Assembly (NCBI GenBank): GCA_023614405.1
Contig: CM042697.1
Coordinates: 306,498,323-306,562,322, forward strand
Direction: 5' to 3'
DNA from: Avena insularis
Taxonomy: Eukaryota; Streptophyta; Magnoliopsida; Poales; Poaceae
DNA length: 64,000 bases
Positions 1 through 10,983 of the stretch are shown here, piece by piece (positions within the stretch are counted from its first letter, which is position 1; every line of letters starts with the position of its first letter). The notes under the pieces are model-generated. The model saw only the letters and a program-made list of their open reading frames with translations. It ran no database searches and had not been told where the DNA came from. Position numbers and translations under genes: made by a program.

Positions 1-485
1 GGAGGCTAGGATTGGCTCTTCTGCGCTGGAGGTGGCGGAGTTGGTTTTCTCCATTGTTGCTGCGGAGGTGCCGAGTGAGCAGGCTGGGCTTGTTGGTGAG
101 ATGGCATGGCTATTTTGTTTTTCGGATCAACGACGGGGGGAGATATTACAGTGGTAGTGTGGCTGGACTCGGCATGGATGTTGCCAGCGCCGGGTCCCTT
201 CTCAAAGTCTTTCTCAACGACGGGTCATTCTTGTCGAGTCTCCTCTCTTGGCTGAATCACCGGATCGTCGTGTGGCTAAGACTCGGAAGCTCCAGGTGCG
301 GTAGCGGAGACCCGGACCGGAGTCGGAGCCTCAGTCTCGACACGAGAAAGTGAGGAAGGATTAGCAAGAGTCGATGCCATGCAAGTTGCTGACTAAGTCA
401 CGGGCATGGCAGAGCTGAAAATAGGAAACTATGGGCTCGTAAAAGGAACACCAAGAGAAAACCTTAGGATGATTGATAGCAAAAC

Positions 486-1010
486 TTACCCGGAAACAAT
501 AGGATCATGGTAGTCTCGCTGTGAGACTCTGTGAATCTTGGGGGGCTTCGATAGTTCGGCTTCGGGGGCCACAACGGCAGTAGCCCCATGTTTCCTGGAA
601 GACTGGGCGCCACTGGAAGATGCTTCGTGCCGTTTAGTCGGCTTGGCAGCTGGAAGCTTGCCTTGGCCTCCCATGGCAAGAGGGATACCCTCGTACACCT
701 GTCCAGATACATCAACAAATGCAAGCTCCACAAGATAAGCCAAGAGAGTAAGGCAATGATCAAATACCTCCAAAAGTTGACAGTCATCATCATCGTCATC
801 CGGCCAATCCCTAAAAGTTACTTGGGTAGGAGTCTTACCCTGAGAAGGAGTCACGACGGCATAAGGGATGGGCATGAAGCCCTCAGGATCAAGGTCTTCG
901 TCATCAAGGACAATGCGGTCGTCATAGTAAATGGACGGAGGGCAAGCGTTGTCGCCCTCTTGGGCAGTAAGATTCTGCAGGAAAAAGAAATAAGAGCCCG
1001 AGTAACACAA
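486..1010 (-). pseudogene. Distal part of the antisense accessory gene of element A
   Basis: An open minus-strand stretch of about 174 codons. It reads as protein-like rather than random: an acidic first half with a run of six Asp, a hydrophobic middle, and a Lys/Ser-rich tail. It lies downstream of, and in the same direction as, the PF04195-like block at 1290-2001, so it is probably the 3' portion of the same gene, separated by an intron or by frameshifts around 1010-1290. I recognise no catalytic motif. Function is unknown. Confidence 0.35.
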
Positions 1011-1289
1011 ATTTATGTCGGTAGAATCAAATTACTTGGAAACTTATCCAAGGAACCAAATTCTCATGGCTAAAGGGGGAAGCTCCATCTCCAGTTGGCA
1101 GGCATAGTCAGTTTGAAGATTGAACTGACTCGGCAAGTAACAGCATCATTCGGAAGGTCAAAGGTTGAGTGCCTAGTTGGGTCAAGAAGGCCGCTCATGA
1201 AGCAAATCTTATGCGGACGATGTTGAATGGGGTTGAATCAGCGACTAATAAAAGTACACATTAAGTCCTCCCCTGTCAGCTTGCGTCCC

Positions 1290-2001
1290 ACCTTCGGATC
1301 CAGCAACCTCTCTAGAAATATGTGAGCCTCATTTACCGAAGGAAATGGATATCTTGGGTCAAATTTCCAGAAATCCTTATCTGGTACCTAATCCTTAAAC
1401 GAAGGCAGCCAAATCAGATCCTTCGGAGTGGTGTGCTTGACATAAAAGAAGGTTCTCTACCACTCCTCCTAGGTGTGATGCTAGAAGCTCCACAGTGCGT
1501 GGGGCTCTTTTTGGATGAAGGAACACCCGGATCAGGAAGGACCAGGACCAGAAAGAGAAATACTTTGCCCATAGCTTAACCGTAGGCCAAAGTCCAAGGT
1601 AGCCCTCAGTCACAGAAATGAAGCAACACAAGGAGCCTGGCGTTGGCTGGCAAATGATGTGTTTGTAGATATAAGTTCGAAAGGAAAGATGCAAAGAAGT
1701 TACTGACAGGGAGACCGAAGCCACGCTCGAAATGAGAGAGGAAAACAACACGCTCATCGGGTTCGGTCCTAGGAGCGAACTCACCAAGGGGGAGGCGATA
1801 TGCGACGCTCAAAAGAATCCTCTGTGAAGCACGCAACCATTCGATCTCCTCCACGGAGACATCCGAGGCTTCCCAACTTCCGCGCTCGCCGGTGGTCTCG
1901 CGCTCCTCGACCTCCTCGGCAGCATCGCGGGTGTCCATATGCTCTAGAGCTTCGAGCGCTTCCTTCGTCGGAAGCGACCTAGACTGCCAAGTCGCTGTCA
2001 A
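1290..2001 (-). pseudogene. Antisense frame like 'putative gypsy type transposon' (PF04195-like)
   Basis: On the minus strand, 1606-2001 encodes an acidic N-terminal stretch rich in Glu, followed by a block with the features of the plant PF04195 family: a short proline/charged segment, then FERGFGLPVSNFF and a leucine-rich helix ending HHLPANARLLVLLHF. The frame breaks near 1612, and the family-like sequence (GYLGLWPTVKLW) continues in another frame to about 1395 and, more weakly, to 1290. An internal ATG lies at 1938; a 5' ATG is not obvious. Such frames accompany some grass gypsy elements, sometimes antisense to gag-pol. Biochemical role unknown. At least one frameshift makes it a pseudogene. 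Confidence 0.5.
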
Positions 2002-2160
2002 CAGATTTCAGGAAAAGGAAGGAAGAGGGAAGCGCCTCGCCGGAGTAAGCAATGCGGGCAAGAAGGAAATTTTGGGGGAAGATGGAGAGTGGAACCATCG
2101 AGCGGCGAGAGGAAGGAGAGAAGTGGAGAAAACTGAAGCGGCAGAGTGGTTCTCCCAATG

Positions 2161-2172
2161 CCTCTATTTGAG
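2161..2172 (-). promoter_or_regulatory. TATA-like box upstream of the antisense gene
   Basis: On the minus strand the bases read CTCAAATAGAGG, close to the TATAAATAGAGGC seen in other LTRs of this window. It lies about 160 bp upstream of the antisense frame that begins near 2001. It could be a private promoter for that gene. The match is short, so this is tentative. Confidence 0.25.
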
Positions 2173-2377
2173 GGGGAAGTAAAACCCCAATTGTGGGATC
2201 GAGGTGTGCTGTGTGGCCTCGGTGTGGCCGTGTGCATAGCCAACAGGCACATCGAAACGCGCCACATGTGCGCAATACACATTCTGGGCCGCACTACACC
2301 GGTCAACAAGAAGCCTGAGGGGCTGCCCGATGTGACTGCCACAATGATGGATGTTAGTGCGCCACCGTCACAGTGCT

Positions 2378-3427
2378 GTTAGGATTTGAGAAGAATTTGA
2401 GGCAAACTTCCATGATTACATGCTGTCAGTGAATAAAACGAATATAAAAGTATAAAAAGACTCAGTTAAGTCTAAAATGACTCGGCTAAGTCAAATATGA
2501 CTTGGCTAAGTCAAAAGAGACTCGGCTAAGTAAGATAAGACTCAACAAGGACCGAATGGAACAAGAAAATGACTCGGCAAAGATCGAGATCATGCCAAAT
2601 AGGTCATCTTATGCAGGAGATAACATATAAGAAAATAAGTTCCAAACTCATCAAAGGAACCAGGAGACGCCTAATAGCCAAACCTGTTAGACCTCACCAG
2701 CCTGGCTTAGGCCGAGTCTGGTTGAAACGGGCCGAGTTATAATGGCTGGGTCGTATTGCCTATACAGGGCCAACATAAGAAGTATGTCGCCTGGTATAGG
2801 ACATGGAACTCTTACCTGCAAGAAACGACAAGCCAAGTATCACGAGGGTAAGCCGAGTGAAGGAAGGCCCATGGCTCCTTTCCGAGTAATGTTCAGGAGG
2901 GACCACGGGAAAGTGGAGTCAAAGAAGATGGCATCGCCACGTGACAACAAAAGGAGCTGGGTGACGCCAAAAGCACCAAGTGACATACAAAGCAAGGAGT
3001 GACACCAAAAGAACTGGCATCTACGTACGGTAAGACTGTTGCTAACTTAGCTTTGCTGACTGGGTCAAGGGCCTAGGGCTGACCCATTGACCCGGCCTAT
3101 TGGATAAAGGCAAGGTCCAAACAGTAAACCCTAGAATCCAACATTGTAACCTAGCTATCCCCTTTGCCTATTAAGGAGGGGTAGGGCTAGGGTTATAGGT
3201 ATGCGCAGCTAGAGCCCCAAGGCCGTCATTTCTTCTTACTAGTAGCTTCTAGGAAAACAGCTCAAGGGGCACTTGTAAGATTGAAGAAGGAATAATATCA
3301 TCAGTTCATCATTGTCCTTAGTTCATCGTGTGCGGCTACACCATGCACTCCCTCCCCAGATTCCTCTAGCGTCCATTCGGCCCCAACTTAAGCCTACCTA
3401 TGGCATCTGCCGTGAGACCACCATGAC
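2378..3427 (+). repeat. LTR of element A (3' LTR)
   Basis: It starts TGTTAGG and ends CCACCATGACA, matching the TG...CA rule. The last 300 bases have a TATA-like CCTATTAAGG (near 3168) followed by a leader-like segment and the CCTCTAGCG...CGGCCCCAAC type of 3' end that I associate with grass gypsy LTRs. No clear polypurine tract lies directly before 2378, so the left border is uncertain. A purine-rich run at 2170-2179 suggests it could begin earlier. There is no second LTR in the window to compare with. Confidence 0.5.
2459..2538 (+). repeat. Four tandem 20 bp units in the U3 of LTR A
   Basis: Four consecutive 20 bp units begin at 2459, 2479, 2499 and 2519, and a fifth partial unit starts at 2539. 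The core is GACTCGGCTAAGTC, an imperfect dyad (GACT...AGTC). Short tandem repeats in U3 often act as enhancer or factor-binding arrays in LTRs; that role is inferred here. Confidence 0.7.
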
Positions 3428-3740
3428 AATTTAAGATAGAAAGCCTTCTTCAAATTTTCCCAATCAAGACAATATTTATCATCCAGAGATCTATACCATT
3501 CACGAGCTTTACGAGATAGAGTTAAATATAATAGCTTCCTTCTCACTTCATTATCATGAATACCTGCAAGTCTAAATAGGTAACATATTTTTTAAATATC
3601 ATATAAATGCCCCATAGCAGTTTTGCTTCCATCACCTGCAAAAGTTAACTCCCTAGCTCTTTTGAAAATACCAATAGGAATTTGATATTCAACTTTTAGT
3701 TCAGTAGGCTTCTCAACCTTCTCTTTATCTTTATCATGAA
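3428..3740 (-). pseudogene. Athila-like gag fragment
   Basis: Minus-strand translation gives a recognisable retrotransposon gag segment: a Lys/Glu-rich lead, ARELTFAGDGSKTAMGHLYD, then (after an in-frame stop near 3592) ICYLFRLAGIHDNEVRRKLL and REWYRSLDD. The order HLYD...KICYLF...RRKLLYLTLSRKAREWYRSL is that of Athila-type gag. It is cut at 3428 by element A. The structural protein would form virus-like particles; this copy is dead. Confidence 0.6.
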
Positions 3741-3862
3741 GGTAATAAAATAAGGTTAGTTACAATTCTTAATGGCTTGAGATAGCCATGATAAAACAAC
3801 AGTAAAAAGATAAAAACATATTTCAAATTTCCTTACCAAAAAGCTTACCAATAGGACAATGC

Positions 3863-3880
3863 TCCTCGACAACGACACTA
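3863..3880 (-). other. Decayed tRNA-Asp primer binding site
   Basis: The minus strand reads TAGTGTCGTTGTCGAGGA, against the expected TGGCGCCGTTGCCGGGGA complementary to the tRNA-Asp 3' end. By hand count 13 of 18 positions match, and all five differences are transitions of the C-to-T or G-to-A type. It sits 6 bp inside the LTR border. Confidence 0.6.
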
Positions 3881-3886
3881 GAAAAG

Positions 3887-5398
3887 TGTCTTGATGGCTC
3901 CCAAGTGCAGGAGATCAATTGTATTAATTTTCAATAAGAAAGTCTTTCGAACCCACGAGTAGCTGAGGGTATTGGTTAGCAAATTTGACAAGTAAAATAA
4001 TAGTAAATGCAAAATATTTCGTGTTTTTGGGTTTATAGTTTGCAATAATCTAATGTGCTAAAAGTAAATAGGAATAAGTAAATTCTCTCAATGAGAGAAA
4101 GCCCAATCTAATATGCAGCAAGAGGACAAGCTCAAGTGTGTGTGAACTTATATGTGACAAGCGTTCCCGAGGGTGGCATAGATTTACTTAGCATAAAGAT
4201 TTCTACACAATATGGTGAATATGTTGTCAAGTTTCATTACCTTCAGAAGAATCCTAAATTAGGTGCAGCCATAAATATGAGAAAAATACACCACTTACGA
4301 TGGGTCCTAGAGCCATTCACATGAAAATCTAAGAATCATTAAGACATAAATATCCCACGATAGCAATAAGTTCATTGGTCCCCGACATATAATCCCTCCA
4401 ATGAACCTCAAAGTATTGGAAAACGGTTTCTATCAATTCCGTCCCTTCCAACCCCTATCATTGCATCAAAGTATTATCCTATGAGCCCATGTAGGTGAAG
4501 TAATATGCGGCCTATGTTCGCATAAAACAATCATAGAACAATATAAAAGATAAAAAACTTGACCACATACTCATTGCATATTATATGGAAATCATAGCCA
4601 ATTCATCCTATGCCCTCGGGAACATGGGGATCTACTCACAAGGAGCAAACATGATATGGACAGTGGCATATTACAACACAATCTGAAAATGTAATCTCTC
4701 CACCAAATAAAGACAAGATGCCATTCATAAACATGCAAATAGCCCTTAAAACAATATCTGGGGTTCAATCAATGACAAACTATGAGGTTATCGAGATGGA
4801 TGTTAGAGATGATGATGGTGCTAGTGGAGATGTTGATGGAGATCCCCCTACGCCTAGGAGGAGTGGTTATGACGATGGCATAGATTTCTTCCTCACCGGA
4901 GGCTCCAGTGCAGCAATATCTGACCTCTCCCGGAGTGGGAGAGGACTTTCTCCTTCGCCTCTGGCTCTGTAAATCGTGGGAAAAATATGGCATACGTTTT
5001 CTGGCGAGACGGAGGCGTCTCTAAAAAGGAGTAGCCGAGATGACGCTCGAGGCCCAAAAGAGCCTGTAGGGCACGCCTAGGGGGGGTGGGCGCGCCCTTT
5101 GGCCTCTTTTGTCCTTCGTGGCTCCTCTCATGTGCTTCTTTGGCCCAAGTTGATTCTCCAGGTGAAAAAATTATCAGGTATTTTTCCTCCGATTTTTAGA
5201 TGTCCAGAAGGTCCCTGAAACAACAAAACATGAAAAATAATGTTTTCTGCCTCCCATAAATTAAATACCAGTGAAAGGGACTTGTAGTAAAGTCACATAA
5301 AGCATCTAAATATGCATAAATAATGATGTATCATGGTAAATATGATTCTAAACCGTGCATATAAGTCATAAAAATGATGATGTAAAATGCACGTATCA
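3887..5398 (-). repeat. 5' LTR of the Athila-like fragment
   Basis: On the minus strand it begins TGATACGTGC at 5398 and ends GACA at 3887, about 1.5 kb. The GC-rich centre (about 4800-5150) includes the GGCGCGCCCACC-type segment common in such LTRs. The end next to the primer site fixes the inner border. Open frames across 4718-4993 on both strands fall in this LTR and are not treated as genes. Confidence 0.65.
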
Positions 5399-5449
5399 AC
5401 CGAAATAGGCTAATATCGGGAACCCATAGGGCATACCCATGTCAACCAC

Positions 5450-8200
5450 TATAACATCCCAAATTTTCATTAAACCCAACATAATCATTTCATTCATATC
5501 ATCATGGCATGTGTGCATTGCACAAAAAATTTCAAAAATTGTAACCTAAGAAACCCTATTAAAAACCCCTCCTTTATATTAAAGGTGTGGAGATTGTGTT
5601 TTTATTTTTATTTTACCCAAAATGTTTGATGTTTTCTAAACCTTTTTGAACACTAGTTTCACCCCTTAAAAATTTGGTAAAGATTTTAATTTCTTTGAAG
5701 CTTGTTTGCTAGTTCAAATGTTTTATAGGAAATAAGAAACTAAAAAGAAAAAGGTTTAAAGAGGAAAAAAACCTACTAGCCAAACCAATTCGGCCTAGCA
5801 CCCCCAGCCCACTACAGCCCACCCGACACCCCCTTCCCCCCCCCCCCTGCCGATTTTTTTCTCACCACTCTCTCTATGCACCCACCCACTAACGAGCTGT
5901 CCCTACTGCCACGTCATCATCCTCTTCATCACAGCGCGCTGAGCCTTCTCCCCTCCCCTACCGTTTCTACAGCGAACTAACTAGCATAAATTCGCGAGAT
6001 TATAGGCGTAATCACCCCACCCGACCTCTGCCTCTTAAACCCCACTCTCTCATCTCTATTTCCGCTCACACCACACCGCCAGAGAGCCCCCAGGATCCTC
6101 AAATTTCAGCTCGAACCGTCGCTGTCTCTGACGTACTCCGGCGATTATTCAAGTGAGGATAGGCCGCCCCTCACCCTCTGACTTGTTCTATCTTGTTCGT
6201 CGTCCTCGGGCTCATTCACTAACCCCCTCCATTCGTTTTATTATGCCTAGAGGCTCGGCTTCGTCTCCGTCTGTGAAGCACCAACGACGACCTCAACTAC
6301 AGCGAGGAATTGCGAACAAGACCGAGTGCCCCTTATACAACTACGGCCACCACCTCGAACACACGAGCTCGGTAACGCTCCGCTCCCCCCTTAACTCTTA
6401 GAACAACCGGAGCACCTCCCACCCGACGTGCCGCCACCACGCACCATCGTCAGCGCCGCCAGTTCATGGCAGGGCGTCGAGATCCATTGGATCTAGATCC
6501 TAGGGCTAGGATTAGATTAGGCATCGAACAGGTATCGGCCAATCTAGCCCGTTTGATTTCATTTAGATCCAACAGCGCGCGCGGCTGATCCGGCCGAAGA
6601 GGTACCGACCAACAAGAATAGGCCACGTGGCTAGATTTTTTTGTTAAATCCCGAATTTGTTTAAATAGATGGTTAAACTTAGAAATTTAATAACTTTTGA
6701 TCCACAAATCCGAAAATACAAACTTGGTGTATATGGATTCAGAAAAATGTGAACTTCTTTATTGTGGCCTTATTTTGTTCAGTAGCTTCTGTAAAATTTG
6801 AGTTTTAGGCAAAAACCTTTTTAGGGCTATTTTGACTATAAAAATTGTTGTATAAATTATTTTTCGGTGGATCTTGTGATGTTTTGCCTTTAGATGGTGT
6901 ACTCTATCTTCTGAACTATAGACTTTGGTATTAAAAGTGTGGCATTCATCTTATTGCATAATTGCATGCATCCATATTTTTGAGTGCTTATATATTGATT
7001 TGTATATTTTGTTGTTTGTTTATGATGTGTGGATTGTGAAGTTTGTTGCTGTGATGATTGTACCTACTCTCCTAGCTACCAAGGCAAGTGATATTTCATC
7101 ATATGTCCTATTATTTTATCTATTGCATTAGTGTTCTTTTAGTAGGACTTCGCATGGTAGTTTATTTATATTGCTATGCTATAGAAATCCTATAGATTAT
7201 ACCTTGATAGTATTTTCCTAAGTTAGGAGACATTGTATACTAGAATGCTTAGCCTTGATATTAGAATTCGTGGGTGGAAATTCATATTATGCTGGTATGG
7301 AAAATTTATATACTTATTTTTTAATAAGAAAACAACCATTGATAATGAAACACCTGGGTGGAATTGGGACTTGTATGGATTATGTTTAGTGGTTACTCAG
7401 GGGCCATGTCTATGGTTTACCCTGGTGTATCACACTTGTGGATGGCCACCCAGAAACAAAGAGATTTGAGATGTTCATGTCGTGAAGCTTCCAGTGCAAC
7501 CACATGGCATATGGGCTCTGCCTTGACCAACTAAGTTGTGAGAACTCAGCCAGACTGACAAAGGGTGGTAGAGTTGATAGGATGGAACACGTCCATGGTG
7601 GTCTGAGGGATTGCTTCTGAAAAGTCTCGTTTCGATGCTTGTCGAGTCTTGTGGGGAAAGTGCACCACCTCTCGAGAGGGTAAACCTAAGTACTTAGCCA
7701 TGTCCCCAGTTATGGACAGATTCGGAGCGTCAAGACATTGAAACAGTTCAAGAATCTCCTCATCCCAATTTCTCTAAGTTAAAATTTTGGGTGAACAAGG
7801 GTAGAGGTTCACTGATGTCTATTGGTGGTACCTTAGTGTTTTGTAAAATCAGAACTTATTATTTTCAAACTAATAGGATAAACTTGCTTTTGGCAAAGTC
7901 AGCCTGATCTACACTTAGCCATATTCATGTAGTTGTTAGGTTCTATAATACAACTATGGTATCACTTGACAATACAACTCCAACTGTATTTACCCTTTGT
8001 GGCTGTAACTTATCATGTTGCAGGTTACTTTGATGGTGAGTAGGGTTACGGGCCTACACTCGACATGTTTGCCTATGGTGCATGAAGATGAAGACTCTAT
8101 TATTATGCTATGTAATGCAAACTCTAAATAAGTTATCCTTGGGCTAAGTGATTTGTAAGAACTATTATATTCCTGGATTTGTGATGTAATAATGACCTTT
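5450..8200 (+). repeat. 5' LTR of element B, first segment
   Basis: It aligns by eye along its whole length with 28601-31330 (the 3' LTR). The start reads TATAACATCC, a decayed TGTAACATCC. It includes a C-rich run near 5836, a GC-rich leader-like part (about 5800-6600) with a donor-like CAAGTGAGG near 6150, and AT-rich remainder. It stops at CCTTT (8196-8200), the target site of element C, and resumes at 22079. Confidence 0.85.
8196..8200. other. Left target-site duplication of element C (CCTTT)
   Basis: CCTTT directly precedes the TGTCAACACC end of element C and is repeated at 22074-22078. The uninterrupted 3' LTR of B reads GACCTTTGTTTC at the matching place, confirming the pre-insertion site. 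Confidence 0.95.
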
Positions 8201-8463
8201 TGTCAACACCCGGATTTTTCAATCCTAGATGCCTGTTATGCCATACATCGCAATCCCAGGATTACCATTTTTGCGAGACATAACAGAATTGGATACCATA
8301 GTACATCATCCATTACAAACGATACATAAGTTCTTACACAAATAGGGATCTCACAATCCAGTTCGTAATACAACTTCAAGCAGCGGAATACGTAATAATA
8401 ACGGTAGCGTAGGCGAAGCTCCATCTTCGGGGTCACAGGCAATGCTGACGATGGGAGATGATC

Positions 8464-8516
8464 CTAGTTGTCGTAACCTTCCTGGGGTCCATCTTCCAGG
8501 TACTCCTCTTCATAGT
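8464..8516 (-). other. Exon-like acidic block 3 in the 3' LTR of C
   Basis: 53 nt on the minus strand from an AG acceptor to a TAG stop. It encodes a Glu/Asp/Tyr/Gly-rich tail with a YEEE motif, in phase with block 2. The same length and frame occur in the other three LTRs. Confidence 0.4.
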
Positions 8517-9726
8517 CTGGCCATGGGAATAGCCAGGGACAAAGCCATGAGTACTCTTTAAGTACTTGCAAGCTAATACTAACAGGTAAAGGGTTTTTTG
8601 GATAATAGGACACTAGGCTCTAGGGTTGTTTTGCAAAAGCCAGATTTATATTTACTAAGTTCCGAAACTAGTCACAATTTTATAACTCCTAGGTGGGATC
8701 TTGTAACTCAGGTCACAACTCTGTTGTGGTCAAGTCAAAGTCTCAATTTATTTCACAAGTCATTTTGAAAAGTCTGACGGGGGAACAGTATGGCCACTCC
8801 AACTGTCCATAACCGCGGACGCGGCTATTCGAATAGTTTGACCCTCTGCAGAGATTGTACACTTTCACCACAACATTCGATACATCCGTCAGGAACAAAT
8901 CCTGAATTCACATACTCATTATGCGGATAATCAATCCTAACCTTTCAATTACACGCCCTAGTATAAGCACCTCTCCTGTGAGTTTGGCCTCCCAACCATG
9001 ACCAATCGTCATCTTGAGTCGCATGTGGACAACCTTCACAAGGTAGCCTCAGCTCAGACCTTGGCTATGAGGGAACTAATACTAAGGTATATAAGTTTCC
9101 AGTCAAGCCCTACCCAATATTCGGGTATTGTGGTTGTACGATAAAATTGGAATGGTATTGCATCCAGACAACCATCAGTTTTATAAAGGGCTAAGGCTCA
9201 TGCCTCAACATTTTCATCACCAAAATCATCAAGTGTTTCGAAACAGATGTCCAAAACATTTCAATAGAATGATCCATCATTCCAAGGTTTTCATAACCAT
9301 TTTTCCACCAAGTAAACCCATCTAAGTTGATAAAGTTTTATGCTTAGCACTAGCATCTACAGGTGGGGCTAGTACTAATGAGGGGTGGTGAACTAGTGGA
9401 GTTTCAAATAAGTACAACCTTATATCTTAGGATGATATCAAGGTTTCTAACTTAGGCAAAATTTAATGCTCTTTATGCAACCTTCAGAATCTTTCTAGTA
9501 TCTACAAGTCACTTAAGTCAACTCTAACTTAAAGCTTTGATAAAGAAATAAAGTAAGAAGCTTGCAAATAAAACTAGGATTGGTTTATCAAGTGGGTATG
9601 ATCACATATGCTTAAGGCATATAGTAGGCATAGTAACAATCAAGTATTTGCTTGCACAAAATCAGTATAAGCTTGCTAATTTGCAAGTGTTAGCTTGCAT
9701 AGGTCACCTTGATTAGTAAGGCTTGC

Positions 9727-9813
9727 CTTGGGCAGAGAAGTGGTTGAAGTTCTCCTCGGCTTCTTCTTCGTAGTATCCTTCTTCCTCCTTGTATCCTTGG
9801 TCGGTACTAGCGT
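9727..9813 (-). other. Exon-like acidic block 2 in the 3' LTR of C
   Basis: 87 nt on the minus strand, preceded by TTCATAG and followed by GCAAGC (a GC-type donor). One frame is open and rich in Glu and Tyr (YYEEE). Length and phase are identical in all four C/D LTRs. Confidence 0.4.
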
Positions 9814-10974
9814 CTATGAATAAATACGAGGTACACAATCACCAAACAATACTTAACTACTTGCAATCAACACACACAAGGGTCCTATAGATGATCTAGC
9901 ATCATCTCTAACATTACAAGGTTAAGGCTCGATTTAATTCCTTTTATTTTTAGAAAAGTAATTTCTACTCATTGAAAAACTACTTAAGATTTAATATTCT
10001 CCAAACCAAACATGGGATCATGTTGACCAATGTCATCACCACATATTGTAGTCCATGGGAATGTGATTTAAAGTGGTGTCACAATTTAATAAGGTTTTAC
10101 CCTTTTATTCTAATTAATTAAAGTGGCTAGAAATGCCTATGTAGCATTCTTTTATTACTTGAACATTATTTCTGCAAGTAAACCTATATATTTTTATATA
10201 TTCTGAAAGGTATGGTTAAATGTGATTTTTGAGAGTTGGAATCAACTCAAAAGCTATTATGGTTTAAATTTGAAAAATGTTTGAATGCAGAAAAGCTTAT
10301 GCCTTGTTATTTTTACTAAGGATGATCTACAGATCCAAATGACTTGAATCCAACGGGCTTGGATTCAGCATTCACAGACCTTTCCATCAAAATTGGCTTC
10401 ATTCAAATTGGTGCACTGAATCGATCTGGGTTGATTTTTGAAGTTGGGTACAGAAGTGTGTTTGAATTAAAATAGAAAAGATTTAATTCAAATCACTGGG
10501 CTGCGCGGGAAAAGTTAACGGGACGGCCTGCTAAGCGCGGTGCTCCCGCGGGCTGCTTAAGTGGGTGTCCCCACTCGTCAGTGACACGGGGCTGGGCGAA
10601 GCGGTATGGGGCAATGTGGGTCGTTTGATCTGATTCTAATCCAACGGCTGGGAGTCATCATCGACGCGAGACAACGCCGGCGAGAACGAAACCTAGCGCG
10701 GCCAGTGGGGGGTGCTGGGGGCTCACCGGGGTACTGGCGAGGGTCGGCGAGGCGGGCGAACGACGAAGTCGACGACGGCGAACTCAGGGGTGGTCGCGGC
10801 AGCTCCTGGGGTGGACGAAATCGATGGCTCCCTTCTTCTCCAGAGGCGGCGGGCTCCGGTGAAATTCCGGCGGGGTGGTGCTCGCCTTGCTCTGAGAACG
10901 GTGTGGCATGATCAGTGAGGAGAGGGGAGTGATATGGTGTCAAGAAATCGAGCGGGGGTGGCCTCTATTTATAG

Positions 10975-10983
10975 TCGAGCGAG
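10975..10983 (-). promoter_or_regulatory. TATA box in the 3' LTR of C
   Basis: The minus strand reads TATAAATAG inside CTCGACTATAAATAGAGGCC, a strong plant TATA consensus. It marks the U3 end; transcription would start about 30 bp on. Conserved in all four C/D LTRs. Confidence 0.8.

Larger units (their letters stand above)
1..3427 (+). mobile_element. Element A: 3' part of an LTR retrotransposon
   Basis: The window opens inside this element. From left to right it holds an internal region with a minus-strand accessory gene (about 360-2001) and an LTR ending at 3427. The plus orientation rests on the LTR 3' end, which has the layout I know from grass gypsy LTRs (a TATA-like stretch near 3168, then a terminal CCACCATGACA). 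No gag-pol lies in the window and the 5' end is outside it. The element abuts a minus-strand Athila-like gag fragment at 3428, so A most likely inserted into that older element. The target duplication cannot be tested because the left end is missing. Confidence 0.6.
3428..5398 (-). mobile_element. Truncated Athila-like gypsy element (minus strand)
   Basis: Read on the minus strand, the order is LTR (5398 to 3887), a decayed tRNA-Asp primer binding site, leader, and the start of gag up to 3428, where element A begins. The LTR starts TGATACGTGCATTTT, a start I know from Athila-lineage gypsy elements of Triticeae and related grasses. Only the 5' part is present; the rest is beyond A, outside the window. 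Numerous transitions suggest an old copy. Confidence 0.65.

Noticed and set aside
4718..4993. Open frames on both strands with acidic composition
   Set aside because: They lie inside the Athila-like LTR, overlap each other, and show no family resemblance.
5836..5850. C-rich run in the B LTR as a possible G-quadruplex
   Set aside because: It is absent or shorter in the 3' LTR of B (near 28990), so it is a private homopolymer.
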